Assembly: GCA_017695115.1 (NCBI GenBank)
Contig: JADILV010000047.1
Location: 1-64,000, forward strand
Source: Candidatus Cryptobacteroides avicola
GTDB taxonomy: Bacteria > Bacteroidota > Bacteroidia > Bacteroidales > UBA932
DNA: 64,000 nt
Reading direction: 5' to 3'
Below are positions 44,948 to 53,480 of the stretch, one piece after another. How positions within the stretch are numbered: position 1 is the first letter of the stretch; each line of letters opens with the position of its first letter. A model generated the notes under the pieces. That model was not told the origin of the DNA and did not search any database. It saw nothing but the letters and a program-made list of their open reading frames with translations. A program made the translations under genes and the position numbers.

Positions 44948-47587
44948 ATGACACCATTCTACAATCAATCCGTTGAAGAAGTCGCACAGGGTCTGGAAAC
45001 CGACCCGTCCTCGGGGCTGAAGCCCGAAGAAATCCAGAAAAGAATCGAAAAATACGGGAAAAACTCCCTCGTCCAGAAAAAGAACAGGTCGTTCCTGGCC
45101 ATGTTCATATCCCAGTTCAAGAGTTTCATGATCATACTGCTCATCATCGCCGCAGTGATTTCCGGGGTGATGGGGGTCAAGACCGGCGAAGGTCTGCTGG
45201 ACACATATATTATAATGGGAATACTGCTCCTGAATGCGTTCATCGGAGCCTATCAGGAAATGAAGGCACAGAAGTCGCTCGAATCCCTTAAGAAAATGGC
45301 CGCTCCTATGGCCAAAGTGATCAGAAACGGGGAACCGATGGTCGTCAATGTGGAAGACGTGGTTCCGGGTGATGTGGTAGAACTGGAAGTGGGAGATATC
45401 GTACCGGCAGACATAAGGATTACCGAGTCATACAGCATGAGTGTTCAGGAGTCATCCATGACCGGTGAGTCCGTACCGGTGGAAAAATCACCGGAAACCC
45501 TTGAAAGCGAAGATATTCCGCTTGGTGACAGGATCAATATGGCGTTCTCAAGCGGAGTTGTGACTTTCGGGCACGGTAAAGGCATTGTCGTAGGGACGGG
45601 AATGAACACCGAAATAGGAAAGATAGCCGACATGCTCGATAAGGATTCCGACACGCAGACCCCTATGCAGGTGCGTCTCGAGAAGCTCGGCAAAGTGATA
45701 GGTACGGCAGCAGTGCTTATATGCGTGGTTATCTTCATCATAGGTATCCTGCACGATAGACCCGTCATAAGCATGCTGATGGTGGCGGTATCCCTGGCGG
45801 TAGGAGCTATTCCTGAGGGACTTCCGGCAATTTCCACCATCATACTTTCCATGGGCGTACGACGTATGGTAAAGCACAACGCTATTATCCGCAAGCTGCC
45901 TTCAGTCGAGACTCTCGGCTGTACGACAGTCATCTGCTCTGACAAGACGGGCACCCTGACCAAGAACCAGATGACAGTAGTCGAAGAACATGCGGCAAGC
46001 GGCAAGCTTGACAGGCTAGTAACGATATCCGTCCTGTGCTGCGACGCCAAGGAGGTGAAGAACAGCGAAGGAGGCATCGCCCGCGTCGGCGACCCGACGG
46101 AAATCGCGCTCATCGACCTCGGGGCAAAGAACGGGGTTATCAAGAGCGAACTGGACGCCGCCTGTCCTCGTGAGGGGGAAGTCGCATTCGACTCGTCCCG
46201 CAAAAGGATGTCCACCATCAACAGGATGCAGGACGGGACTCTCCAGATAAACACCAAAGGAGGTCTGGACGAGGTGCTTTCAGTATGTACGAAAATAGAA
46301 ACGGCCGAAGGGGTGCGCCCTATTACGGCTGATGATATAGCCTCGCTCCAGGCTCTTAACCAGAAGATGGCTGATTCCGCCCTCAGGGTGCTGGCTATGG
46401 CCTACAGGCCGACAGACAAGGTATCATCGGAGATGGAGGAAGTCGAGAAAGACCTTATCTTCGTAGGTATCACAGGTATGATAGACCCTGAAAGAGAAGA
46501 GGTGATAGGCGCTATCCAGGAATGCCGCGATGCCGGTATCAGGACTGTAATGATTACCGGAGACCACAAGGCTACAGCCCTCGCCATCGCTTCAAAGATA
46601 GGCATCTACCGCGATGGGGACAAAGCCATTACAGGCACGGAACTGGACAAGCTGAGCGAAGAGGAGTTCGATGCCAATGTGGAGAAATACTCCGTCTACG
46701 CCCGTATCGCCCCTGAACAGAAGGTGAAAATCGTGACCGCATGGCAGAAAAAAGGACAGATCGTGGCCATGACCGGAGACGGTGTGAACGATGCCCCTGC
46801 ACTCAAACAGGCAGATATCGGAGTCTCCATGGGCATAACCGGCACAGAGGTAGCAAAGGACGCATCTGACATGATTCTTTCGGATGACAACTTCGTCACG
46901 ATAGTATCAGCTGTTTCCGAAGGTCGCCGGATTTATGACAACATACTGAAGACCATACTCTTCCTCCTGTCCACCAATCTCGGAGAAGTGCTTCTCCTGT
47001 TCGTGACATCGATTCTTAACATGGGCATTCCGCTCCTTCCTATCCACATCCTGTGGATAAACCTGGTAAGCGAGACCTTCCCTGCCCTGGCGCTGAGCCT
47101 GGACCCTGCTGCCAGAGACATCATGAAGAAGAGTCCTCGCGGGGCAGGCAAGCAGTTCATGGACAAGGGCATGATATGGAGAATCAGTTACCAGGGTGTC
47201 ATGATGGGTGCGATTACTCTCGCTGCATTCCTCATAGGCAAAAAAATGGGTGCGGAACTGTTCGTCGGAGATGCTGCCGCAGCTGAAGCCCTCGGTCAGA
47301 CCATGGCGTTCGCTTCGCTCATCGCGGCCAAACTCGTACATGCAGGCAACCTGCACTCGAACACCGAGTCCCGCTTCAAGTTCAACCCTCTGCAGAACAA
47401 GCCTCTGATTTTCGCGTTGTTCATGTCGCTGGCGTTCTCCGCTGCAGTTCTTCTCATCCCTGCGTTCGCAAAAGCTTTCGGTTTCGCTCACCTGGGCTGC
47501 GGACAGTGGCTGACGATTCTCGGGCTTGCCCTCGTGCCACTGGTAGTAGTGGAAATCTTCAAGGCATTCAAATGGAACGGGAAATGA
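44948..47587 (+). CDS. P2-type cation-transporting ATPase (Ca2+-ATPase-like)
   Basis: The 879-residue pump has the N-terminal cation-ATPase domain and the actuator motif MTGESVP. The membrane motif AIPEGLP in TM4 is followed by the phosphorylated aspartate D332 in DKTGTLT, then GDGVNDAP in the hinge and ten membrane segments. The PEGLP sequence and overall size match PMCA/SERCA-like calcium pumps. In TM6 the usual NxxTDxxP reads NLVSETFP, with Thr-Asp replaced by Ser-Glu, so ion choice may differ. It exports a cation, probably Ca2+, at the cost of ATP. Confidence 0.9.
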   Translation: MTPFYNQSVEEVAQGLETDPSSGLKPEEIQKRIEKYGKNSLVQKKNRSFLAMFISQFKSFMIILLIIAAVISGVMGVKTGEGLLDTYIIMGILLLNAFIGAYQEMKAQKSLESLKKMAAPMAKVIRNGEPMVVNVEDVVPGDVVELEVGDIVPADIRITESYSMSVQESSMTGESVPVEKSPETLESEDIPLGDRINMAFSSGVVTFGHGKGIVVGTGMNTEIGKIADMLDKDSDTQTPMQVRLEKLGKVIGTAAVLICVVIFIIGILHDRPVISMLMVAVSLAVGAIPEGLPAISTIILSMGVRRMVKHNAIIRKLPSVETLGCTTVICSDKTGTLTKNQMTVVEEHAASGKLDRLVTISVLCCDAKEVKNSEGGIARVGDPTEIALIDLGAKNGVIKSELDAACPREGEVAFDSSRKRMSTINRMQDGTLQINTKGGLDEVLSVCTKIETAEGVRPITADDIASLQALNQKMADSALRVLAMAYRPTDKVSSEMEEVEKDLIFVGITGMIDPEREEVIGAIQECRDAGIRTVMITGDHKATALAIASKIGIYRDGDKAITGTELDKLSEEEFDANVEKYSVYARIAPEQKVKIVTAWQKKGQIVAMTGDGVNDAPALKQADIGVSMGITGTEVAKDASDMILSDDNFVTIVSAVSEGRRIYDNILKTILFLLSTNLGEVLLLFVTSILNMGIPLLPIHILWINLVSETFPALALSLDPAARDIMKKSPRGAGKQFMDKGMIWRISYQGVMMGAITLAAFLIGKKMGAELFVGDAAAAEALGQTMAFASLIAAKLVHAGNLHSNTESRFKFNPLQNKPLIFALFMSLAFSAAVLLIPAFAKAFGFAHLGCGQWLTILGLALVPLVVVEIFKAFKWNGK

Positions 47588-47609
47588 CAACCAGATGACC
47601 GGCAGTGAC

Positions 47610-47689
47610 TGTCATTTCGGGCAAAACTTGGAAATCTGTGGCTTGCGTCACTTCGGGCTAAGCCGCCAGGTGCTGTCGGGAAATCTGTC
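47610..47689. repeat. Two tandem copies of a dispersed TGTCATTYCG-type repeat
   Basis: TGTCATTTCGGGC then GGAAATCTGTG (47610-47640), and CGTCACTTCGGGC then GGGAAATCTGTC (47646-47689), form two divergent copies. Related pieces lie at 24045 and 49633. Short elements of this kind sit outside genes in many Bacteroidales. Confidence 0.5.
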
Positions 47690-47707
47690 AATATAGTATG
47701 TTCACTT

Positions 47708-47752
47708 AAAAAAAATACGGCAGTTCCTCAAAAGAGACTGCCGTATTTTTTT
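47708..47752. terminator. Bidirectional terminator between P-type ATPase and membrane protein genes
   Basis: The stem AATACGGCAGT pairs with ACTGCCGTATT, flanked by A8 and T7, so it works on both strands. The same CTGCCGTAT stem recurs at 48955-48984. Confidence 0.85.
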
Positions 47753-47768
47753 AGCGATTTTGAGAATA

Positions 47769-48362
47769 CTAAGCCCCTTCCTCCAGCCGCTGTATTATCC
47801 CGTCGCACGCTTTGAGAACCCGCCGTCCGTACAGGTATTCGGCAAACAATGCCATAAGGGTTATCACACACAGGATGCCCACAGCCGCAAGTCCTTTGAC
47901 AGGAGTACTCCATGCATGGTATATGACCACGCCCATTACTACGAACACAGCCAGGACAAGCACCCACAGGGCCGTATTGATGGCTATATACCCTTTCCTG
48001 AACTTTCTTATGCCTACTGCAGTATCCAGGACATTTTCCTGCCCGTTCCCGACAGGGCCGAGACGTCGGTACAATATCAGATAGGCAACCGTCTGGGCCA
48101 GGAATACTGCGCCGAGGACTACTGCTATCCACATATCCAACCCCTGTATGATACATACCGCAAACACTAAAGGTACCGCCACAAGACCGCCGGCTATCCC
48201 GATTTTCCTGTCGGTATCCAGTATCCCGATATTCTTGCGGAACACACTTTCCATCATTTTTCCGTTGATGATTTTCTGCTTTTCGAGGTCTTCCTTGAGA
48301 CTGGCGTACTGGAGACGCATCTGCTCCAGTTCCTCTGAATCGAATATTTTTCCGTCCTGCAT
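47769..48362 (-). CDS. Membrane protein, probable partner of the adjacent ECF sigma factor
   Basis: The 197-residue protein starts with a soluble coiled-coil segment (LRLQYASLKEDLEKQKIINGKMMESVF) of about 45 residues, followed by four membrane segments (about 55-75, 77-97, 127-148, 155-175). It has no zinc-type anti-sigma motif, but sigma-factor genes in Bacteroidales are often followed by just this kind of protein. The sigma gene lies 13 bases upstream on the same strand. A role in holding or sensing for the sigma factor is inferred from position. Confidence 0.75.
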   Translation of the reverse strand: MQDGKIFDSEELEQMRLQYASLKEDLEKQKIINGKMMESVFRKNIGILDTDRKIGIAGGLVAVPLVFAVCIIQGLDMWIAVVLGAVFLAQTVAYLILYRRLGPVGNGQENVLDTAVGIRKFRKGYIAINTALWVLVLAVFVVMGVVIYHAWSTPVKGLAAVGILCVITLMALFAEYLYGRRVLKACDGIIQRLEEGA

Positions 48363-48375
48363 AGTCTGTGGTTTT

Positions 48376-48855
48376 TTAGATTGTCATTTTCTTCAGTTCT
48401 TCCTTGATCCGGTAGAGCTGGAAAGAAACGTTCTTGACAGATATGCCGATGATTTCCCCTATCTCGGCGTAAGACATGCCTTCAAGCCAGAGCAGGATCA
48501 GCGCCCTGTCCACCAGACCGAGACGGTTTATCCTGTCATACAGCCTGCGGATCTGCAACGCCCTGTCGCTTGTGCCCTCAAAAGGATCGATATCGATGCT
48601 CAGAGGAATATGCCCGGCCTCACGCTTCTTTCTTTTCTGAAGATTGAGGCAACAGTTCAGGCTGACCCTGTAAATCCATGTCCTGATGTCCGACTCCTCG
48701 CGGAAAGAGCCGTACCCTTTCCACAGTTTCACGAGGACTTCCTGAAACAGGTCGTCAAGTTCGTCCCTGCTGTCGGAAAACATATAGCACACGGCATAGA
48801 CAGTGCTCTTGTACTTTTCCACCAGTCTGGTAAATTCCTGTTCGTTCTTTTCCAT
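48376..48855 (-). CDS. ECF-type RNA polymerase sigma factor
   Basis: The 159-residue protein has sigma region 2 (about 8-75; LVEKYKSTVYAVCYMFSDSRDELDDLFQEVLVKLWKG and RTWIYRVSLN) and region 4 (about 105-155; ALILLWLEGMSYAEIGEIIGISVKNVSFQLYRIKEEL). Regions 1.1 and 3 are absent, as in the ECF group. It would direct RNA polymerase to a small regulon, probably for envelope stress or nutrient response. It is the first gene of a two-gene operon. Confidence 0.93.
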   Translation of the reverse strand: MEKNEQEFTRLVEKYKSTVYAVCYMFSDSRDELDDLFQEVLVKLWKGYGSFREESDIRTWIYRVSLNCCLNLQKRKKREAGHIPLSIDIDPFEGTSDRALQIRRLYDRINRLGLVDRALILLWLEGMSYAEIGEIIGISVKNVSFQLYRIKEELKKMTI

Positions 48856-48954
48856 ATTCTGTCCGGATCAATTTTACCCGTTAGACAACAAAGTTCCCGA
48901 AAAACTATAAAAATTTGTCAGAAATTCCATGATTGAATGTTTGCTAAATACCAG

Positions 48955-48984
48955 ATACGGCAGCCTTTCACCGGACTGCCGTAT
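48955..48984. terminator. Hairpin with the same stem as the 47.7 kb terminator
   Basis: The arms ATACGGCAG and CTGCCGTAT close a 12-base loop. It lies downstream of the small minus-strand gene at 49020, but T runs are weak on that strand, so efficiency is uncertain. Confidence 0.5.
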
Positions 48985-49019
48985 TCTTTAAACAAAGGAC
49001 CGCGGACTAAACAGTGATA

Positions 49020-49526
49020 CTAAAAAATAGTAACAATGCCCACTCCGTTATTAGTCGTTTTAAGATAATAGATGAAATCTTTTTTATTTGCTTTCAGTTT
49101 ATCCAACTGGACAAAAGCTCCTATATAACCGACAAATGCCGTAATTCCTCCTGCGCATAATAGCCCAATACTCCATCCTAATGCAGAATCTCCTCGTGGG
49201 TCATAATCATCATAGCCATAAGACATAAAAAGTGGAATAAGAGAGGAACATGTTACACCAAGACCTATCCAACCTACAGTGTTATAGGTTTTGCTCTTTT
49301 TGGCATAATAAGAATTGACTCCCAAATATTTCTGATATGCAGCCCAGGCTTCCGGATTCCGGCTTAGCGCATTTTCATCGAACCTTATGTTATTCAATTT
49401 ATAGATTTCATCAGTCATAGTGGCCGCAATGGCATAATCGAACGGAGTATAGTTGTTATTATACTGCGCTTTACAGCAAATGGAGAAAACCCCAAAAAGT
49501 ACAGAAATCAGAATCAGTCGTTTCAT
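49020..49526 (-). CDS. Small exported or membrane protein of unknown function, AT-rich
   Basis: The 168-residue protein has a signal peptide (about 1-20, ending FSICCKAQ) and two further hydrophobic segments (about 80-100 and 115-140), with a lysine-rich tail. The DNA is clearly richer in A and T than its neighbours, and codons such as ATA, TTA and AAT are frequent; this points to a different origin. No family is recognised. Confidence 0.7.
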   Translation of the reverse strand: MKRLILISVLFGVFSICCKAQYNNNYTPFDYAIAATMTDEIYKLNNIRFDENALSRNPEAWAAYQKYLGVNSYYAKKSKTYNTVGWIGLGVTCSSLIPLFMSYGYDDYDPRGDSALGWSIGLLCAGGITAFVGYIGAFVQLDKLKANKKDFIYYLKTTNNGVGIVTIF

Positions 49527-49850
49527 ATGAAAGTTTTATTTAAAATCAATAGTGTTACATCAGTCTCTGACTACAAAAATAATATTATTATTCAATTACT
49601 GACAGTATCTGCATTCTTTTCGTGCCGCCTTGTTGTCATTTCGACCGGACAACAAAATCTGGAGTGAAGGAATCCGCCTGAAAAATTCTGCAGACCCGAT
49701 AGTCTGAACCTGCCTTCAAAGAACCTTTGCCAAAAGGCAAGTCGCAATCTCAAGCACAAATGTAGATCTTCGTCTCCTAGAATCCATGTTTTCTTTATTG
49801 CCGCATCTTCCATTTTTGTTACTTTTGTACCAAAACCATAAGGATCGGAC
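49527..49850. other. Intergenic region with repeat remnant and promoter
   Basis: The gap carries one degenerate copy of the dispersed repeat (TTGTCATTTCGACC at 49633-49646, with AACAAAATCTGG at 49651-49662). A promoter TTG-N19-TACTTTTG (49798-49827) lies in front of the ATP-binding protein gene. I see no gene in it. Confidence 0.5.
49798..49827 (+). promoter_or_regulatory. Promoter of the AlbA/Schlafen-type gene
   Basis: The plus strand reads TTG (49798-49800), 19 bases, then TACTTTTG (49820-49827), a full match to the Bacteroidota consensus. The ATG at 49851 is 23 bases on. Confidence 0.65.
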
Positions 49851-51521
49851 ATGGACAAGAACGCCAAATTCAGTACACTGTTGGACGAGCAGATAGCATC
49901 CATTCAAAAAGAAAACCGGTATATTGAATTCAAGTCGAATTATCAGAATCCCGATAAGCTGGGGCAGTATATATCCGCCCTGTCGAATGGGGCCTGTTTG
50001 GACGGGAAGGATTTCGGATACCTGTATTTCGGTGTTCAGGATGAAACGCTGGAAATAGTCGGAACATCGTTTGACCCTTCAAAAGAAAAGGCTCAAGGGA
50101 ACCAGTCACTGGAACTGTACCTGAGAGTGATGGTATCTCCGAAAATCGACTTTACCATAGATGATTTCACCTATCTGAAGAACGGAGAGCCCCTGCACAT
50201 CGTAGTATTCAGGATCCCGGCCGCTGTCAGTCAGCCTACCTGCTATAAGCAGAAATCTTGGATACGTGTGGATAGCCATACGACAGATCTTGCGCCATAT
50301 ACTGACTGGATCCGCAAGATCTACAATTCAAAAACCGACTGGACTGCTCAGATTATAGAAGACGCTACCATCGAAGACCTTGACAAGGATGCCATCCAAT
50401 CGGCCCGGGAAGGATACAGGCAGCGTTTCCCGGACTTCGCTGAAGCATTGCAGGCTTGGAGCGATACGACATTCCTTGATAAGGCAGGACTGACCCAAGA
50501 CGGAAAGATAACACGGGCAGCGATGCTGCTGGTAGGCAAACCGGAAAAAGCCTACAAACTCGGGCATATCGCGCAGATGAACTGGAAATGTTTTCAAGAC
50601 GGGGAAATAATCGGTCAGCTGTTTACAATCCCGTTCCTGAAGACAACGACTGAGCTGATGCTGAAAATAAGGAACTACCGGATCAAGATATACCCTCACA
50701 ACTCATTGATCCCGGCAGAAATATGGAAATATGACACAAGAAGTATCCTTGAAGGGCTGCATAACTGTATCGCACATCAGGATTATACTAAGGACGAACG
50801 CATCATCGTTGCTGAAGACAAGGACAAACTGACATTCGAGAACGCCGGATGTTTTTACGAAGGGGATTATGAACAATATATCCTAGGTGAAAAGACCCCC
50901 AAAAGTTACCGCAATCCTTTCTTGGTGAAAGCCATGCTGAATGTAAAGATGATAGACTCCCAAGGATTCGGCATTCACAACCTTTATATGCGGCAGAAAG
51001 AGCGTTATCTTCCTATGCCCGATTATGAAGGGACGGACGAATCGCATGTCATAATGCATCTGCCCGGTTCCGTCATTGATGTCAACTATAGCACGACATT
51101 AATGGAAAACTCTGATATTTCTCTGACCGAAGCAGTTCTGCTTGATATGGTACAAAAAGGGAAACCGCTAAGCGACAGCGCTACCAGCGCCTTACGCAAG
51201 AAAAAGCTGATAGAAGGCAGAAAGCCAAAGTTCTATATCGCAAAAGCACTGGCACAGCGCACAGACAGGAAAGTCGAGTATTCACAGCACAAGGGGCTGG
51301 ACAGCAAATCATGTGAAAGTCTCCTTATCGATTCGCTGAAGGATCATGGTGAATTGACAAGACAGGAAATTGACAGGCTTTTGTGGCCAGTTCTTTCCGA
51401 TCAACTTGATGACACACAGAAAAAGGCTAAAATAGGAAACTTGTTGACGAAATTGAGGATAAAAGGCATTCTGTCCAATATCACAACTGGCAATAATTCC
51501 GTTTGGTCTATCAGACAATAA
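49851..51521 (+). CDS. AlbA/Schlafen-type DNA-binding and ATP-binding protein
   Basis: The 556-residue protein starts with an AlbA_2/Schlafen-AAA-4 domain (about 10-150; ENRYIEFKSNYQNPDKLGQYISALSNG and FGYLYFGVQD). A histidine-kinase-like ATPase domain follows (about 270-400; ILEGLHNCIAHQDYTKDERIIV, LTFENAG), and C-terminal winged-helix segments end it (about 415-556). It matches the COG2865-type putative regulators common in mobile or accessory DNA; their role is unclear, with defence or conflict links suspected. The stop codon lies on the first base of a 12-bp tandem repeat that stays open in the +1 frame. Confidence 0.8.
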   Translation: MDKNAKFSTLLDEQIASIQKENRYIEFKSNYQNPDKLGQYISALSNGACLDGKDFGYLYFGVQDETLEIVGTSFDPSKEKAQGNQSLELYLRVMVSPKIDFTIDDFTYLKNGEPLHIVVFRIPAAVSQPTCYKQKSWIRVDSHTTDLAPYTDWIRKIYNSKTDWTAQIIEDATIEDLDKDAIQSAREGYRQRFPDFAEALQAWSDTTFLDKAGLTQDGKITRAAMLLVGKPEKAYKLGHIAQMNWKCFQDGEIIGQLFTIPFLKTTTELMLKIRNYRIKIYPHNSLIPAEIWKYDTRSILEGLHNCIAHQDYTKDERIIVAEDKDKLTFENAGCFYEGDYEQYILGEKTPKSYRNPFLVKAMLNVKMIDSQGFGIHNLYMRQKERYLPMPDYEGTDESHVIMHLPGSVIDVNYSTTLMENSDISLTEAVLLDMVQKGKPLSDSATSALRKKKLIEGRKPKFYIAKALAQRTDRKVEYSQHKGLDSKSCESLLIDSLKDHGELTRQEIDRLLWPVLSDQLDDTQKKAKIGNLLTKLRIKGILSNITTGNNSVWSIRQ

Positions 51522-51568
51522 ATTTAAGAGCGAATTTAAGAGCGAATTTAAGAGCGAATTTAAGAGCG
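51521..51568. repeat. Four perfect copies of a 12-bp tandem repeat
   Basis: AATTTAAGAGCG is repeated four times without change, starting at the last base of the stop codon of the ATP-binding protein gene. In the +1 frame it encodes FKSE repeats and continues open for about 25 codons to a stop near 51648. Confidence 0.9.
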
Positions 51569-51853
51569 ACAACATGTTATATGCTGATTTACAAGCCTAT
51601 AAAGAAAATAAAATTACGAGCGAATTCCCGACAGAAATGAGCGTTTAAGAACAAGGAACGAGAGGATTAGCCATGCCTGACGGCATGCCTTTTCCCTTCC
51701 TCCTCGCCGGAGAGCCCTTGCAACGGTCTCCACAGTTGTGCACAAAGTGCCCAACCTGTTTCGGTATTCCTTGGCCTTCAGAGAGCAAGCTCTCTTCGTG
51801 CAGGAATACAAAAACAGCCGTCAGTCTGCGACTGACAGCTGTTCCGACCGTTG
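51569..51853. other. Gap before tRNA-Ser with hairpins
   Basis: No convincing gene. It holds a tight palindrome GAGAGC-AA-GCTCTC at 51781-51794 and the tRNA terminator at 51813-51843. The rest shows no structure I can name. Confidence 0.4.
51813..51843 (-). terminator. Terminator of tRNA-Ser
   Basis: On the minus strand AACAGCTGTCAGTC pairs with GACTGACGGCTGTT around a GCA loop and is followed by five T. It starts 10 bases past the tRNA end. Confidence 0.8.
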
Positions 51854-51941
51854 CGGTGAGAGGGGGATTCGAACCCCCGGTACGGTAATCCCGTACGGCA
51901 GTTTAGCAAACTGCTGGTTTAAGCCACTCACCCATCTCACC
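51854..51941 (-). tRNA. tRNA-Ser(GCT)
   Basis: The minus strand folds as a class II tRNA of 88 bases: acceptor stem GGTGAGA/TCTCACC with discriminator G, an anticodon stem GCAGT/ACTGC around TTGCTAA (anticodon GCT), a long variable arm (GTACGG/CCGTAC) and the T arm GGGGGTTCGAATCCCCC. CCA is not encoded. It reads AGC and AGT codons. Confidence 0.95.
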
Positions 51942-51994
51942 AGTTACCCTTTATCATTGGCTTCCCTGCATCCGGCCAAACCGAATCGGGACGA

Positions 51995-52025
51995 CAAAGG
52001 TAACTCAAATCTTCTGTTTCACCAA
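51995..52025 (-). promoter_or_regulatory. Promoter of tRNA-Ser
   Basis: The minus strand reads TTG-N20-TACCTTTG, with the -7 box at 51995-52002, about 54 bases before the tRNA 5' end. It lies immediately after the floA stop. Confidence 0.65.
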
Positions 52026-52026
52026 A

Positions 52027-52974
52027 TTATTTTGCAATATTCTCCCGCATGTCGGTATCCGCCTGGATATTCTTTATACGGTAGTAATCCATTACACCGA
52101 GATTTCCGCTGCGGAACGCTTCCGCCATTGCCAGAGGGATCTGCGTCTCCGCTTCAATGACCCTTGCGCGGGCCTCCTGCGCTTTGGCCTTCATCTCCTG
52201 CTCAAGCGCGACAGCCATTGCCCTGCGCTCCTCGGCGCGTGCCTGGGCGATATTCTTGTCCGCTTCTGCCTGATCCATCTGCAGGACCGCACCTATATTC
52301 TTTCCTATGTCTATGTCGGCGATATCAATGGACAGAATCTCGAATGCAGTTCCGGCATCCAGTCCTTTATTAAGTACGACTTTGGAAATGGAATCAGGAT
52401 GCTCGAGAACTGCCTTGTGGCTTTCGGAGGCACCGATGCTCGACACAATACCCTCACCTACACGCGCCAGGACAGTTTCTTCTCCGGCACCGCCGACAAG
52501 CTGCTTGATATTGGCACGGACAGTTACACGGGCCTTGGTAATCAGCTGGATACCGTCTTTTGCGACAGCCGTGACAGGCGGAGTGTTTATCACCTTAGGG
52601 TTTACCGACATCTGCACGGCCTCGAAAACATCACGGCCGGCAAGATCGATGGCGGCCGCCATCTTGAAATCAAGGGCTATGTTGGCCTTGTCGGCAGAAA
52701 TCAGGGCATTCACTACATTAGGAACGTGGCCTTTCGCCAGATAATGGGCCTCAAGTTCATTGGCATCGAGCTTCAGACCAGCCTTGGTACCTGTCACCAT
52801 TGCCATTACGATAGTTCCGGGAGGGACTTTCCTCCAGCGCATAAGGACCAGTTGTACAAGAGAAATCTTCACCCCGGAAATCAAAGCCTGGAACCACAGG
52901 GCCACAGGAAAGAACCACAGGAAGATCATCAGGCCGACGATTGCAACCGCAACCCAAATAACGATCATTGTCAT
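52027..52974 (-). CDS. floA: Flotillin-like protein FloA
   Basis: The 315-residue protein has an N-terminal membrane hairpin (about 2-45), an SPFH/flotillin-type domain ([65 protein letters not shown]) and a C-terminal coiled coil rich in A, E and Q. It matches the UPF0365/FloA family that marks membrane microdomains and affects membrane fluidity. It follows the NfeD gene in the usual pairing. Confidence 0.95.
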   Translation of the reverse strand: MTMIVIWVAVAIVGLMIFLWFFPVALWFQALISGVKISLVQLVLMRWRKVPPGTIVMAMVTGTKAGLKLDANELEAHYLAKGHVPNVVNALISADKANIALDFKMAAAIDLAGRDVFEAVQMSVNPKVINTPPVTAVAKDGIQLITKARVTVRANIKQLVGGAGEETVLARVGEGIVSSIGASESHKAVLEHPDSISKVVLNKGLDAGTAFEILSIDIADIDIGKNIGAVLQMDQAEADKNIAQARAEERRAMAVALEQEMKAKAQEARARVIEAETQIPLAMAEAFRSGNLGVMDYYRIKNIQADTDMRENIAK

Positions 52975-53006
52975 AATATCCAGTTTTAAAAATTATTGCC
53001 AGCACA

Positions 53007-53477
53007 TCAGAAATCCGCAGAAACGGGCCTGACATATATCTTGTTGTCCTCGAACATGACAACTTCCACCTCCGTCCCCGCATCTATCATTCCCTCAAGG
53101 GATTTCACCTCGTATGCCTTTCCGTCAAATCTTGCCGTCCCTATCGGAGCGAGCCTTGTAACGGCCTTGCCTGAATCACCGACGGAAAGGGCCTCTTCTT
53201 CTATATTCTGCACCTTGGAATCTATCTTCGTATTCAATGCGAGCTTTTTCCAGGCCCTTGTCTTGATCGTATAGACAATAAGGCCTATCAGCACCGCCAG
53301 AATAGCGGCAGTAAATACGGCTCCGGCAAGAAGGCCGAACTCATAGAAGACATAATAGCAGGCCCCTCCAAGTGAAAGGACGCCCAACACACCGGCAACT
53401 CCGACTCCCGGAATAAGGAAAATCTCCGACAGGACCAGAACCAGTCCCACAATCGTCAAGATGATGGTAAAAGCCAT
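53007..53477 (-). CDS. NfeD-like membrane protein
   Basis: The 156-residue protein has three or four membrane segments (about 3-20, 28-48, 52-75) followed by an OB-fold NfeD domain (about 95-155; GKAVTRLAPIGTARFDGKAYEVKSLEGMIDAGTEVEVVMFEDNKIYV). Such proteins pair with flotillins such as FloA in bacterial microdomains. It is the short, protease-free form. It follows the PD40 gene by 3 bases. Confidence 0.92.
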   Translation of the reverse strand: MAFTIILTIVGLVLVLSEIFLIPGVGVAGVLGVLSLGGACYYVFYEFGLLAGAVFTAAILAVLIGLIVYTIKTRAWKKLALNTKIDSKVQNIEEEALSVGDSGKAVTRLAPIGTARFDGKAYEVKSLEGMIDAGTEVEVVMFEDNKIYVRPVSADF

Positions 53478-53480
53478 AAT

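Noticed and set aside
51521..51568. CRISPR array
   Set aside because: The 12-bp units are contiguous without spacers, and no cas genes are present.
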